The notes under the pieces are model-generated. The model saw nothing but the letters and a program-made list of their open reading frames with translations, was not told where the DNA came from and did no database searches. The translations under genes and the position numbers were made by a program. A stretch of 64,000 nucleotides of DNA from Salvelinus alpinus (Eukaryota; Chordata; Actinopteri; Salmoniformes; Salmonidae), in the NCBI RefSeq assembly GCF_045679555.1, contig NC_092120.1, forward strand, positions 13,753,805-13,817,804, written 5' to 3'. Shown one piece after another: positions 1 to 12,989 of the stretch (positions within the stretch are counted from its first letter, which is position 1; each line of letters opens with the position of its first letter).

Positions 1-3000
1 AAGTAATACAATGATCTCCTACCAGTGTGATCATATACCTAATTTTAAATATCATTCCAAAATGGTCTGAGAAGAACAACATTGGCAGGGTAATTCAAGC
101 ATAGCCAATATGCAGTGACAATGTATTGGGCTTATAGCTTATTGCACAAACCTCAATGCTACAGAACTGTTTTAATTGGGTAATGGTGCATAGGCTTACG
201 TTATTTAAGTCATGCTTAAAAAAAAAAATCTGAGTGGTAGATCTCGGCTTGCATTTTGACTTAGAAAGTGATCTTGACTCAGAAAAGGTTGGTGACCGCT
301 AGATTAGAGGAAGAGTTAGCCATCTCCAAACTTAAAGGGGGGCTGAACTTCCTGATTTGGCCTTGTTTTTCAGCTTGGTCATTAAGAAATGCAGTGAAGG
401 CAAACAAGAGTTGTCTTGGGGGGGTCTCTTCTGTGTTTGTTCCCATGTGGCAAGCTTATGTACATTCACTCTGCCAAAACACTACACAGTTACAGTCACT
501 CATCCTTCTAAATAACTTGAAATAGTCTAATCAGGTCTTCTGTCTTGAAGTCGCCTAGGCTAGCTAGTGCTATCTAACTTCTTTCGCCAATTAGCTTCAG
601 CCGGCTGGTGTGCGACTGTGGCAAAGTTGACATTGGACAGCTCTGGGGCTAGTTAGGGACTGTCAATAACTTACGCAATGCAAATGGAACAATATTTTAA
701 TGTTGCACATATTTTAGTTCTCATTAAATGCTTTCAATTTTTGTATTTCTAAAATCTATAGTTGGTTTAAGGTTTTTAAGTCATTTTTAAATCTGATGCT
801 ATTGACTTTTAAAAATATTGTCCCGTGTACAGTAAATTGGGTAATTTACTATTGGTCCCTAACTATCCCCATAGGGATATCGAACGTCAAACCAAATTGA
901 CCATGGGCATTACGATCAGATCACATGCAGCTGTGGCCCGAAATGATGATTACTTGGGTGCTGCCAGCTGTGGGCAGGATTGAAATATATCCAACCCAAA
1001 GGAAATTGACAGTACCCTTCATTCCGTGACGTACCAATTGTTTTCCTATCATCTCACAAATCTCTGTTTTGGACGAGACTGACTTTACGACCAAAATGAT
1101 CCTATTTACACTTTGTAGTAAATTTTCACAATCGAATAAATGTTTGACTCCCATCGATGCCACATAGGCTGTTTTCAAGTTGCTTTTCAGGGGCAGTCGC
1201 TCTTTAAAACACGGCCATCTCTTACATTTCCCCCATCTCCGCCCCTGACTTCTGCCTGTGTCTACCACATTAACTCCGATTACTGCAGTTTCCTGGCAGC
1301 TGTTGTGTTGTCCACTCAGGAGGGAGAGTGCTCTCAGGGGCCCGGAGAAGGGCCATTCCCTGTTTGGACTTCCTCCCTCACTTTCTTCCTTGGCTCCTCA
1401 CCTGGGCGGGACAGTGACAAGGAAGATAGGAGCAAGGGGCCCAACAGAGGAAAAACAGAGTTGGGCTGGGATTTAGGTTGTGTTCGTGACCATACTACAA
1501 CAACAAAAACAATTAGACCTGTGCTAATATTACATAGCTTGAAAGCCCCGTAGTTAAGATGAAAACAATGACCAGAACACATTCCCAAATACCTTCTCTG
1601 AAAACTGGAATAGCTTTTTTGAAAACCCACAGCTAGACACAGTTTATTATATTCAATATAAATCTCCAAGGACAAGACATAATGACACACATAAAGAAAG
1701 AGCCTTGCTGAAAGATGGGGAGATAAGTGCTGGTAAAAATAGAGCATAGTAAACAAGCGTCTGCTTGAGCCTCTCCAGTGCTTCCAGGCTGAGTGTCCTG
1801 GCTGTCCCGGTGGTTGGTTCTCTCTGGTTCCAGCCAAGCCATCCCTCTATCATCTCAAGGCCTGGGCACAGCCGGCTACATATGCTGCACCCAGACACAC
1901 ATGTACTGTAGGGAGCTATTGCCATGGGAACCAGCCCCTTTAGAACTACTTCCCCTCTCAGGAGAATAATAGACACCAATATCTCTATTTTCCTCTCTCC
2001 AAGGGCTAAGCTCTCGTCTCTCCCTTCTCTTTCTCTCACTGCCTGTAAGGTCTTCTCTCTAATTTCCTCCCAGTCTCTGACTTTCAGTTCTGTATTTTGC
2101 ATTTGCTTTGTTTGACAGTCATTATCTTGATAAAGTATGTATAATCTGATCTATTCACACTGGGATTTATACAATACTCTGAACTCAACACATTTCTAAA
2201 TCTATCATGGATAAACATAGCAAATGGATGAGTCAGATCATGGCCAAAGTGAATGGCACACGGCAAGAAGGAAAATAATCATGCGAAAGAGGAAAAGCCC
2301 GTTAATAATAGAAACATGAATTATTTTGTCATATTATATTTTCCAAAACATAGGGATAAAGATTTCAAGGAATGGCTCATTAGTTTTCATGCGAACTTGC
2401 TGGAGGCAGGCCATTTTTTATTACAGCCAACTGAAGCCAAGTTTTGCTTTTCAGATACAGTATCGACAAGTCCTTGAACATTACTTGATCTATACTGCTG
2501 CAATTCTTGACCACCCAGTCAATTTTCCTTTGACAAATACAGTATCAAAGGGGAGTTTTCTTCCTCGCTTAGCCACTACAAAACAAGTGAATACTAGATA
2601 CCACCATGTTTTCCTTCCAGCAAAGGGACTTCTCTTAATATCCATTCTTAGTCATTTAAGGCTATGCCAAAGGCTTGAATACATTGGTCTCTTCAAAAGC
2701 CCATCCCTAAAGAAAGAAAAAGGAACAATCTTTGCCACAGATCATGTACCCAAGCGTTTCAAAGGATATAGATGTGATGCTTATGCAAGAGTATAATCCA
2801 CTTAGACTGTCATCGCTGTCAGGAGAAGTGCAAAGAATTACCCGTCATCTTTCACAAATTAACCAGGCTAAGCTGTTTACCCAAAAGGCCTAAAATACGG
2901 TGGGTAAGTACTTGTAGGGAGGCACATAGGGATAAATACAGTACGTGTGGGATTGTGTGTGTAGAATCTTTCAATATGGAAATATTATTTCAGTAATTCT

Positions 3001-3618
3001 CAGTTTTGTTTCTTGTTTAAACAATGTTTTATTGGAAGACAGAACTAGGTACTTTACTGTAAAATGCAGTAAACTTGTAGACTAGTGGTCAACGTTTTCC
3101 TTTTCCCTCTGTGAATGTCTGCACTCTACATGCTGTGGGGAGTAGAACATCAATTAAGGTTTAAATCAAGCAAGACTTTCCAATTCTATTCAAGCCAATT
3201 CAATTCAAATTCAACTCAGTACCAGATAAATCTCTACACCCTGGTCCGGTAGCAAACATATGGGAACTGGATTCAAATGGAAGTTTGAACGTCAACGCAG
3301 CTGGACGACTGAAGTCAATTTTCAGAAAATCTGTAAACATGAACAACTTTATGAAACACAGAATAGTGTTTCATTATTGATTATTGATTATATCAGGCGA
3401 GTATTCAATGTGACAACGTAACTATATCATGAAACTGTTACTGCTCCGGCTCCCTCGCTTCACCTTTTGCCCCATCTATTATTCTCTGTTTCAAATGAGG
3501 CCTACAGTATGGAGCATGTACCACAATGACTTTCCCATTCAGAGCTAGCCAGTTATATATGGGTTGTGGCTAGTCTGTGATGCAGTAATTTGGGGGTTCC
3601 TGGTAAAAAAGTATTTTG

Positions 3619-3621
<3 letters not shown>
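1..3621. other. Gene-poor unique sequence
   Basis: I recognise no gene, exon series or transposon here. Short open frames at 1140-1553, 1653-2102 and 2326-2796 lack splice context, known motifs or length, so I treat them as chance. There is an A-run near 218-230. Confidence 0.5.

Positions 3622-3691
<70 letters not shown>
3622..3691. repeat. (GT)n microsatellite
   Basis: About 35 uninterrupted GT dinucleotides are visible. The length suggests a polymorphic locus. Confidence 0.97.
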
Positions 3692-3693
<2 letters not shown>

Positions 3694-3779
3694 AGCTCGT
3701 GACCCAGCAACAATAAAGGGTTAACAGCGCAGCCCTCACAACCCACCAGCTGGAAATGATTAACAGTTCACTTAAACAG

Positions 3780-3976
3780 AACTCTCTCTCTTCCTCACTC
3801 ACTCATTCCTTCTCACTCTTCCTGTCTGTGTGCATTCCTCTCTCATGCCCTCTTCTCCTTTCTCCCAACCTCTTATCCCTTCAACTCTCTACTTTGTCCC
3901 TCCCTCTTGCTTTCTCTCACACTGGCAAACACACACACACTCACTCACTCACTCACTCACTCACTCTCTCTCTCTG
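3780..3976. repeat. Pyrimidine-rich tract with (ACTC)n microsatellite
   Basis: A TC-rich stretch leads into a short AC run (3929-3940), about seven ACTC units (3939-3966) and a TC run. The open frame through it is low-complexity Ser/Leu and not a credible gene. Confidence 0.85.
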
Positions 3977-4481
3977 CAGTAGAGGCTAAGGTTAAATACT
4001 GTATGTCAAGCACATCTTGAAATACCATCAGGGTTCAGTGATTGGAGCCAGGTAGACATTTTTGGCATTCTCACCCCTCTGGTGCTGCACATGTGACTTC
4101 AAACCAACCAGCTCATTGATCTGCATGATTACTGCTCTGAGCATGAGCGTGTGTTTATGTGTGTGTACACATGTGTGTATGGGAGGAGTGTGGGTTGGTG
4201 ATCAGGAGTTTCTTGTAAGACATTGCACAGAAGCCAAACTTGTGGCTTGCGGCATCCCTTGACTGATACATGCGTCCTCATTAATCTGCCTCTGAACGGT
4301 TGTAACGCTATAAACAACTAGAACACTAAGTTGTCTGTGACTTCTGTCCAAAGAGTTGTACAGTCGGTCTTTATCAGTGTCTTTTCCTATAGGCTACATA
4401 TTTATTTTCTCAAGCCTTGACAAATAAGGATGTGGACTAGTGGTAAACACATGCAAGTTAAAGTACAAAGAGGGAGTTACC
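3977..4481. other. Unannotated stretch, possible intron of a minus-strand gene
   Basis: Nothing is recognised beyond short TG-rich runs near 4150-4180. If the exon at 4482-4990 is real, this is the start of its first intron, read right to left. Confidence 0.3.
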
Positions 4482-4990
4482 TGATCAGAAGCTGTTGACT
4501 ACAGGAGTTGGAAAGTTCACTGTTGAAATCAAGAGAAAGCCACTGGAAAGGCTCCTCGAACAAACACACACATTCTACTGACAGGAGAACAGCACAACGC
4601 AACAGTCCACTCTCAGATCCTCTGCGATTCTTCACTCAGGTCCTGCCGATACAGCTCGAACAGAGGCTTTCGGTCAAAGGAAAAAAAGACAGCGAGAAGA
4701 CTCAAATCTGGATGGGATCAGTAGCTCCGCTGGCTTGTTCTATCCTCGCTAGAGGCTCACTAGCTAACCGTGCGCAGCAAACACTTTGAGCGCGTGCGTT
4801 TAGGTCATGCTCAAAGTATGCATCGGCTATGTTCTGCAAGCTCAGGGAAACCACATCCTGTCACATATCAACCTCCTCTCTCACTCTCTCTCTTGCGATT
4901 GTCTGAAGCGACGGAGCGCTCTGACCCAACCTCTGTTCGGCGCAGCCCCTCCACCCCTCTCCCTCTCCCTCACTCACTCAAGGCTTCTCC
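4482..4990 (-). other. Candidate non-coding first exon (5'UTR) of a minus-strand gene
   Basis: Read on the minus strand, the stretch has more CpG than its surroundings (GCGCGTGCG-type words near 4790-4800, CGACGGAGCGC near 4909) and ends in a good donor, CAG|GTAACT, at 4482/4481. It carries short upstream frames only and no long coding frame. This fits a GC-rich 5'UTR exon whose coding exons lie left of the window. No TATA box is evident. The call rests on composition and one splice site, so it is tentative. Confidence 0.3.
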
Positions 4991-5516
4991 GGGAGCCGCA
5001 CCAGTTCCAGTCGACTGACTGAAGAATCCATCTGAGATGAGGCTGGGGGAAAGAGGGAGGGCGAGAGGGAAGGAGGGAGAGGTGGGAAATGCCAGGGAGA
5101 GAGAGCGAAATGAAGATAGGTGAGGAAGCAAGAACGGGTGTACAAGGAGTAAAAGTGGAAGAAAAGACAGAAGGATGGATAATAAAAATTGTAATTTCAA
5201 AGAGAGATATAATATATTATATATACTAGTATATTCCTTGAGAATTTGGTGGGGTTGACTATGGGTAGGGTACAGGGTGTGAGGATGTTTTGGTGGGTAA
5301 GTTGTGTCAGCACTTCTATGGTGACTATACATATTTAATACGGCCCTGTCGAGGCCCCCTATAGCTGCATATGCATTATTCACACCAGTCTGTGAGAGCG
5401 ACCACCGCTCTGGAGATAGGTGACTGACACAGAAACCCATGATGTTCACAGTACCGAACATTGAAGCAAAACAACACGGGAAGGTGATTGCAACGTAACA
5501 TGGAAGTCATTCTTCA
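4991..5516. other. Purine-rich stretch, possible promoter flank
   Basis: A GA-rich tract (5040-5175) is followed by unremarkable AT-rich DNA. It would be the upstream flank of the candidate minus-strand exon. No gene is seen. Confidence 0.3.
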
Positions 5517-5524
5517 TGCAGGTG

Positions 5525-6106
5525 CAGTGGTGGAAAAAGTACCCAATTGTCAAATTTGAGTAAAAGTTAAGATAATTTAATAGAAAAAAGTGAGTCACCC
5601 AGTAAAATATTACTTTGGTAAAAGTCTAAAACTATTTGGTTTTTATACTTAAGTATCAACATTAAATGTAATTGTTAAAATATACTTAAGTATCAAAAGT
5701 AAAAGTATAAATAATTTCAAATTCCTTATATTAAGCAAACCAGGTGGCACAATGTGTTTTTAAAATTTACGGATAGCCAGATACTCAACAACAAAACTTA
5801 CTTTGCAAACGAAGCATTTGTGTTCAGTGAGTCTGCCAGATCAGAGGCAGTAGAGATGACCCGGGGTGTTCTCTTAATAACTGTGTGAATTTGACAATTT
5901 TCCTGTCCTGCTAAGCATTCAAAATATAACGAGTAGTTTTAGGTGTCAGGGAAAATGTATGGAGTAAAAAGTACATCATATTCTTTAGGAATGTAGTGAA
6001 GTAAAAGTTAAAGTTGTCCAAAATATAAATAGTAATGTACAGATACCCCCCAAAACGACTTAAGTAGTACTTTAAAGCATATTTACTTAAGTACTTTACA
6101 CCACTG
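5525..6106. mobile_element. hAT-type MITE with perfect 8-bp target duplication
   Basis: The element starts CAGTGGTGGAAAAAGTAC and ends with the inverse, GTACTTTACACCACTG. The flanks are the identical octamer TGCAGGTG (5517-5524 and 6107-6114). An 8-bp duplication with CAG...CTG-type ends is typical of hAT elements. It is 582 bp, AT-rich and has no transposase frame, so it is non-autonomous. A related copy lies at 58107. Confidence 0.9.
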
Positions 6107-6162
6107 TGCAGGTGGATGGGACAGATCAATTATGGGAGGTCAGCATTGGGTCTGCTGTGTAC

Positions 6163-7230
6163 ATGTATTTTTTATTTAACCTTTATTTAACCAGGTAGGC
6201 TAGTTGAGAACAAGTTCTCATTTGCAACTGCGACCTGGCCAAGATAAAGCAAAGCAGTTTGACACATACAACAACACAGAGTTACTCATGGAATAAACAC
6301 ACATACAATCAATGATACAGTAGGAAAATCTATATACAGCATGTGCAAATGAGGTAGGATAAGAGAGGTAAGGCAATAAATAGGCCATGGTGGCAAAGTA
6401 ATTACAATATAGCAATTAAACACTGGAATGGTAGGATGTGCAGAGGATGAATGTGCAAGTTGAGATACTGGGGTGCAAAGGAGCAAGATAAATAAATAAA
6501 TACAGTATGGGGATGAGGTAGATTGGATGGGCTATTTACAGATGAGCTATGTACAGGTGCAGTGATCTGTGAGCTGCTCTGACAGCTGGTGCTTAAAGCT
6601 AGTGAGGGAGGTAAGAGTCTCCAGCTTCAGAGATTTTTGCAGTTCGTTCCAGTCATTGGCAGCAGAGAACTGGAAGGAGAGGCGGCCAAAGAAATAATTG
6701 GCTTTGGGGGTGACCAGTGAGATATACCTGCTGGGGCGCGTGCTATGGGGTGGGTGCTGCTATGGTGACCAGTGAGCTGAGATAAGGCGAGGCTTTACCG
6801 AGCAAAGACTTATAGATGACCTGGAGCCAGTGGGTTTGGCGACGAGTATGAAGCGAAGGCCAACAAGAGCATACAGGTCGCAGTGGTGGGTAGTATATGG
6901 GGCTTTGGTGACAAAACGGATGGCACTGTGATAGACTGCATCCAATTTGTTGAGTAGAGTGTTGGATGCTATTTTGTAAATGACATCGCCGAAGTTGAGG
7001 ATCGGTAGGATGGTCAGTTTTACGAGGGTATATTTGGCAGCATGAGTGAAGGATGCTTTGTTGCGAAATACGAAGCAGATTCTAGATGTAATTTTGGATT
7101 GGAGATGTTTAATGTGAGTCTGGAAGGAGAGTTTACAGTCTAACCAGACACCTAGGTGTTTGTAGTTGTCCACATATTCTAAGTCAGAACCGTCCAGAGT
7201 AGTGATGCTGGACGGTCGGGCAGGTGTGGG
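6163..7230 (-). mobile_element. 5'-truncated LINE (L2/CR1/Rex1-like), 3' part
   Basis: The minus strand reads the C-terminal half of a LINE reverse transcriptase, then a 3'UTR ending in AATAAAGGTTAAATAAA-type repeats. It is the same family as 24699-28956: both carry the YKHLGVWL-like and FQFSAA.DWNELQ-like blocks and the CTTGGCCAGGTCGCA tail. It is truncated at about 7230 on its 5' side and the frame is broken. Confidence 0.85.
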
Positions 7231-7278
7231 CTCTTGCATCATTGAAGAAACTATTCTCTCCTGGAGCAGCAAAAACAT
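6760..7278 (-). pseudogene. LINE reverse transcriptase C-terminal fragment
   Basis: The longest frame in the truncated LINE covers the thumb-side region after the catalytic palm. It has the YVDNYKHLGVWLD and HCDLYALVG blocks, which also occur in the copy at 24699-28956, plus the region leading to the C-terminal end. The YADD catalytic box is absent because of 5' truncation. The frame shifts near 6840, so the last residues are out of family. It is a dead retrotransposon fragment, not a host gene. Confidence 0.75.
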
Positions 7279-8007
7279 TGCTGGACAGTTCAGATATTGC
7301 CACCAGAATTAGCTACACACTGTTGTCTGAGTATTTTGTGTCTGAGTATTTCAGATGGACCCAATGCTTTTCCAATGGGAGTGAGAATGAGATGGTCCAT
7401 CTTTTGATGGCGGCAAATCGTCTGAAAATAGTTGTCTTGAGTTGTACTTTGATGGACAATGATGTACGTCATGTACGATTCCATCCGTATTTGTGCGTCT
7501 CAGTGTGTCTCTGGCCTAATTGCTGAAATAAAGGACCAGAGGCAATGCCTTGAGAAAGATGCCATTGCCCCGGAGAAGTCAGTAGAAAAGGGGAGCTTAC
7601 ATTGAAGGCAGAAATCACAAGGAATCTCACGTTTATCGCAAGTGAGTCATCACATTTGAGCTGACAAATTGGCTGAGAAGCATTCCTTTGTCCAACTAGA
7701 TGACAAATCGGAGTGCAAATAAAGTTGAGTTTGGCATTAAAGATTCTGCTCTAAAATGTCCTTTGCGTTACTCATTGGAAATGTTATCAATAAACATGTG
7801 TATTTTCCTTGCTCTGCATGCTGTGCAGATGATAGCCTCATGATGCTCTTGGTCATAACAAGCTTATGAACATGTCAGAACACTCTCAATTGTTGTTAAA
7901 AATGGCTTGTGTTACCTTTGATCATGGCCTGACATTTGAAAAATGCATGAAAAGCATATCCATGAGCATACTTCCATCCCAAGGAACATTTCTAGAAATA
8001 CATTACA
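7231..8007. other. Unannotated stretch
   Basis: Short open frames (7224-7526, 7866-8060) show no recognisable domain. No repeat boundary is identified. Confidence 0.4.
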
Positions 8008-8139
8008 TACAGTTGACATACAGTCAGAAGTTTACATACACCTTAGCCAAATACATTTAAACTCAGTTTTTCACAATTCCTAACATTTAATCCTAGTCAA
8101 AATTCCCTGTCTTAGGTCAGTTAGGATCACCACTTTATT

Positions 8140-9156
<1,017 letters not shown>

Positions 9157-9264
9157 GGATGAACCAGACTTGTGGAGGTCTACAATTTATTTTCTGAGGT
9201 CTTGGCTGATTTCTTTTGATTTTCCCATGATGTCAAGCAAAGAGGCACTGAGTTTGAAGGTAGG

Positions 9265-9306
9265 CCTTGAAATACATCCACAGGTACCTGTGGATGTATT
9301 TCAAGG
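9265..9306. repeat. Perfect 42-bp palindrome inside the Tss terminal repeat
   Basis: CCTTGAAATACATCCACAGGT is followed directly by its exact reverse complement. In the related copy at 63130-63255 the same left half continues for about 90 bp of ordinary terminal-repeat sequence, so the right half here is a local inverted copy. Confidence 0.95.
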
Positions 9307-9556
9307 CTGTTTAAATGCACAGTCAAATTAGTTTATGTAAACTTCTGACCCACTGAAATTGTGATACAGTGAATTATAAGTGAAATAATCTGTCTGTAAA
9401 CAATTTTTGGAAAAATGACTTGTGTCATGCACAAAGTAGATGTCCTAACCGACTTGCCAAAACTATAGTTTGTTAAAAAGAAATGTGTGGAGTGGTTGAA
9501 AAACTAGTTTTAATGACTCCAACCTAAGTGTATGTAAACTTGCGACTTCAACTGTA

Positions 9557-10851
9557 CATCTCACAGCATTTCTGCACAAAAATTATCATACAACATCCCA
9601 GTTATGCTTAGAACATTGTGAGAGCTTCTGAAAGCATTATCTGGAAAGCCGTTCTGCAATTGGAAGAATCCTGGCCTCAGCCCATTTCTTTGAACAATAG
9701 GGCAACCGGTTGATCATTTTTGAGACTATAGTTGTATGCTCAAAACAGGGCACTTTCATCCAAGGGCATACACTTCTCACAGTGGTGTTGGGCCTCAGTC
9801 AGAAGGCAACCATTTCTTCGGGCTACAAATTAATGATACCTCTCTGTTGAAAGCTTGAGATTTTCTCTTCTACTACACAACAGGAGCCTTATTAGAGTTC
9901 ACACTTAGCCCCTGAAAGCAAGAATAGGAGCTGCCAACACACATCTTGTTCTGGGCTACACGCATCCAATTTAATATGTCATATTTAGCATTGGAGTACA
10001 TTTTACAGGCAAAGGTGACATTGGATGAAAAACTGTTCCATGAATACTACTCTGCCCTTGGAGAAGATTTCAAGCACCACGTAATACGCAACACTGATGG
10101 TAAAGGTTAGGTAGCTGTTTTCCCCCATGTTATAAGTCACAACTGAAATCTAAAGCTGCCAGTCTGCCAGAATAGCTCCTTTACTGAAGCCTGAAGAACA
10201 GTAATGCTCATCCACAGTGTAATTGCCACTGTGTTTAGTTGTGGGTAATCAGTTTATAATCTGTCAAAAATAATGTTGAGAACAAAGGACATTTGCATGA
10301 TGTCATCAGAGTGAATGCTTGGTGGTGTTGTTATGTTAATACTTGACTGTAACTCTAAGATGACCCTAAAGGAATGCACCACTGGTTTTACTGGCATTTT
10401 CCCACTGATACAAGCCCAGAAACCATTCAAATGAGAATGCATCACCTAGCTTTAGCCGTAGCTTTGTGCATGCTGGTGTTTCATTAATGCTTTATACAAG
10501 AGTCATACTCAAAATAAGTCTAAAGAAATTGCTTAGATGGAACTTTGTCAGAGTAGCATAACTATAAACACTGCCAAATTTTGAGAAAATGAGTTGAGAT
10601 TAATAAACATGACCAAATAAATTTCCAGATTCACATGTTCAATTTTCAAATGATTGCGCTAATTTATGTGCTGAAACGTAACAGTTCATTTGCTAGATTT
10701 TAAACAGAGAAACATAATGATGAGAACTGCAAAGAAACATTTGGAACATATTGGAAATTTAACTAGGGTTTATTGACTGACAGTACTTTAACAAAAACAA
10801 AGGAATTCATAAGACTTTTTCTTGCACAATACAGGTTCAGTGGACCTACTT
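9557..10851. other. Unannotated stretch
   Basis: AT-rich DNA with no recognised exon or repeat; short frames only. Confidence 0.4.
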
Positions 10852-12985
10852 ATCAAATCAAATCAAATCAAATTTTATTAGTCACATACACATGGTTAGC
10901 AGATGTTAATGCGAGTGTAGCGAAATGCTTGTGCTTCTAGTTCCGACAATGCAGTAATAACCAACAGTAATCTAACCTAACAATTCCACACTACTACCTT
11001 ACACACACACACAAGTGTAAAGGGATAAAGAATATGTACATAAAGATATATTAATGAGTGGTGGTACAGAACGGCATGGCAGATGCAGTAGATGGTATAG
11101 AGTACGGTATATACATATGAGATGAGTACTGTAGGGTATGTAAACATAAAGTGGCATAGTTTAAAGTGGCTAGTGGTACATGTATTGCATAAAGATGGCA
11201 AGATGCAGTAGATGATATAGAGTACAGTATATATACATATGAGATGGGTAATGTAGGGTATGTAAACATTGTATTAAGTGGCATTGCTTAAAGTGGCTAG
11301 TGGTACATTTTTACATAATTTCCATCAATTCCCATTTTTAAAGTGGCTGGAGTTGAGTCAGTATGTTGGCAGCGGCCGCTAAATGTTAGTGGTGGCTGTT
11401 TAACAGTCTGATGGCCTTGAGATAGAAGCTGTTTTTCAGTCTCTCGGTCCCTGCTTTGATGCACCTGTACTGACCTCGCCTTCTGGATGATAGCGGGGTG
11501 AACAGGCAGTGGCTTGGGTGGTTGTTGTCCTTGATGATCTTTATGGCCTTCCTGTGACATCGGGTGGTGTAGGTGTCCTGGAGGGCAGGTAGTTTGCCCC
11601 TGGTGATGCGTTCTGCAGACCTCACTACCCTCTGGAGAGCCTTACGGTTGTGGGCGGAGCAGTTGCCGTACCAGGCGGTGATACAGCCCGACAGGATGCT
11701 CTCGATTGTGCATCTGTAGAAGTTTGTGAGTGCTTTTGGTGACAAGCCGAATTTCTTCAGCCTCCTGAGGTTGAAGAGGCGCTGCTGCGCCTTCTTCACA
11801 ACGCTGTCTGTGTGGGTGGACCAGTTCAGTTTGTCCGTGATGTGTACACCGAGGAACTTAAAACTTTCCACCTTCTCCACTACTGACCCGTCGATGTGGA
11901 TAGGGGGGTGCTCCCTCTGCTGTTGCCTGAAGTCCACAATCATCTCCTTTGTTTTGTTGACGTTGAGTATGAGGTTATTTTCCTGACACCACACTCCGAG
12001 GGCCCTCACCTCCTCCCTGTAGGCCGTCTCGTCGTTGTTGGTGATCAAGCCTACCACTGTAGTGTCATCCGCAAACTTGATGATTGAGTTGGAGGCGTGC
12101 ATGGCCACGCAGTCGTGGGTGAACAGGGAGTACAGGAGAGGGCTCAGAACGCACCCTTGTGGGGCCCCAGTGTTGAGGATCAGCGGGGTGGAGATGTTGT
12201 TACCTACCCTCACCACCTGGGGGCGGCCCGTCAGGAAGTCCAGGACCCGGTTGCACAGGGCGGGGTCGAGACCCAGGGTCTCGAGCTTGATGACGAGTTT
12301 GGAGGGTACTATGGTGTTAAATGCTGAGCTGTAATCGATGAACAGCATTCTCACATGGGTATTCCTCTTGTCCAGATGGGTTAGGGCAGTGTGCAGTGTG
12401 GTTGCGATTGCGTCGTCTGTGGACCTATTGGGTCGGTAAGCAAATTGGAGTGGGTCTAGGGTGTCCGGTAGGGTGGAGGTGATATGGTCCTTGACTAGTC
12501 TCTCAAAGCACTTCATGATGACGGAAGTGAGTGCTACGGGGCGGTAGTCGTTTAGCTCAGTTACCTTAGCTTTCTTGGGAACAGGAACAATGGTGGCCCT
12601 CTTGAAGCATGTGGGAACAGCAGACTGGGATAAGGATTGATTGAATATGTCCGTAAACACACCAGCCAGCTGGTCTGCGCATGCTCTGAGGACGCGGCTG
12701 GGAATGCCGTCTGGGCCTGCAGCCTTGCGAGGGTTAACACGTTTAAATGTTTTACTCACCTCGGCTGCAGTGAAGGAGAGCCCGCAGGTTTTGGTAGGGG
12801 GCCGTGTCAGTGGCACTGTATTGTTCTCAAAGCCGGCAAAAAAGTTGTTTAGCCTGTCTGGGAGCAAGACATCCTGGTCCTCGACGGGGCTGGTTTTCTT
12901 TTTGTAATCCGTGATTGACTGTAGACCCTGCCACATACCTCTTGTGTCTGAGCTGTTGAATTTCGACTCGATTTTGTCTCTGTAC
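10852..12985 (-). mobile_element. 5'-truncated LINE with (TGATT)n-type tail
   Basis: The minus strand carries a reverse transcriptase frame (12936-11386), a 3'UTR with two diverged copies of a segment (around 11040-11150 and 11190-11290), and a tail of TTTGA repeats at 10855-10872. The endonuclease half is missing, so the copy is 5'-truncated near 12985. The right side abuts the L1-like remnant. Confidence 0.9.
11386..12936 (-). CDS. LINE reverse transcriptase, 516-codon uninterrupted frame (5'-truncated)
   Basis: RNA-directed DNA polymerase of a Jockey/L2-like non-LTR retrotransposon. Palm and finger motifs run in order without a stop: [12 protein letters not shown] (about residues 69-80), [34 protein letters not shown] (catalytic Asp), [17 protein letters not shown], and the catalytic FADDTTV box (about residues 290-296). 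A C-terminal RR.....FY.....S....ITAWYGN block follows. The N-terminal apurinic endonuclease is absent, so the copy cannot move by itself. The intact frame suggests recent insertion. The start given is simply the first Met in the frame. Confidence 0.88.
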   Translation of the reverse strand: MWQGLQSITDYKKKTSPVEDQDVLLPDRLNNFFAGFENNTVPLTRPPTKTCGLSFTAAEVSKTFKRVNPRKAAGPDGIPSRVLRACADQLAGVFTDIFNQSLSQSAVPTCFKRATIVPVPKKAKVTELNDYRPVALTSVIMKCFERLVKDHITSTLPDTLDPLQFAYRPNRSTDDAIATTLHTALTHLDKRNTHVRMLFIDYSSAFNTIVPSKLVIKLETLGLDPALCNRVLDFLTGRPQVVRVGNNISTPLILNTGAPQGCVLSPLLYSLFTHDCVAMHASNSIIKFADDTTVVGLITNNDETAYREEVRALGVWCQENNLILNVNKTKEMIVDFRQQQREHPPIHIDGSVVEKVESFKFLGVHITDKLNWSTHTDSVVKKAQQRLFNLRRLKKFGLSPKALTNFYRCTIESILSGCITAWYGNCSAHNRKALQRVVRSAERITRGKLPALQDTYTTRCHRKAIKIIKDNNHPSHCLFTPLSSRRRGQYRCIKAGTERLKNSFYLKAIRLLNSHH

Positions 12986-12989
12986 TATT

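Noticed and set aside
1653..2102. 149-codon minus-strand frame
   Set aside because: No domain, no splice context and unremarkable composition; length is within chance for this window.
3756..3989. 77-codon Ser/Leu-rich frame
   Set aside because: It is a translation of pyrimidine-rich microsatellite DNA.
11726..12907. Several plus-strand frames of 60-100 codons over the LINE
   Set aside because: They are antisense to the intact reverse transcriptase and have no motifs of their own.
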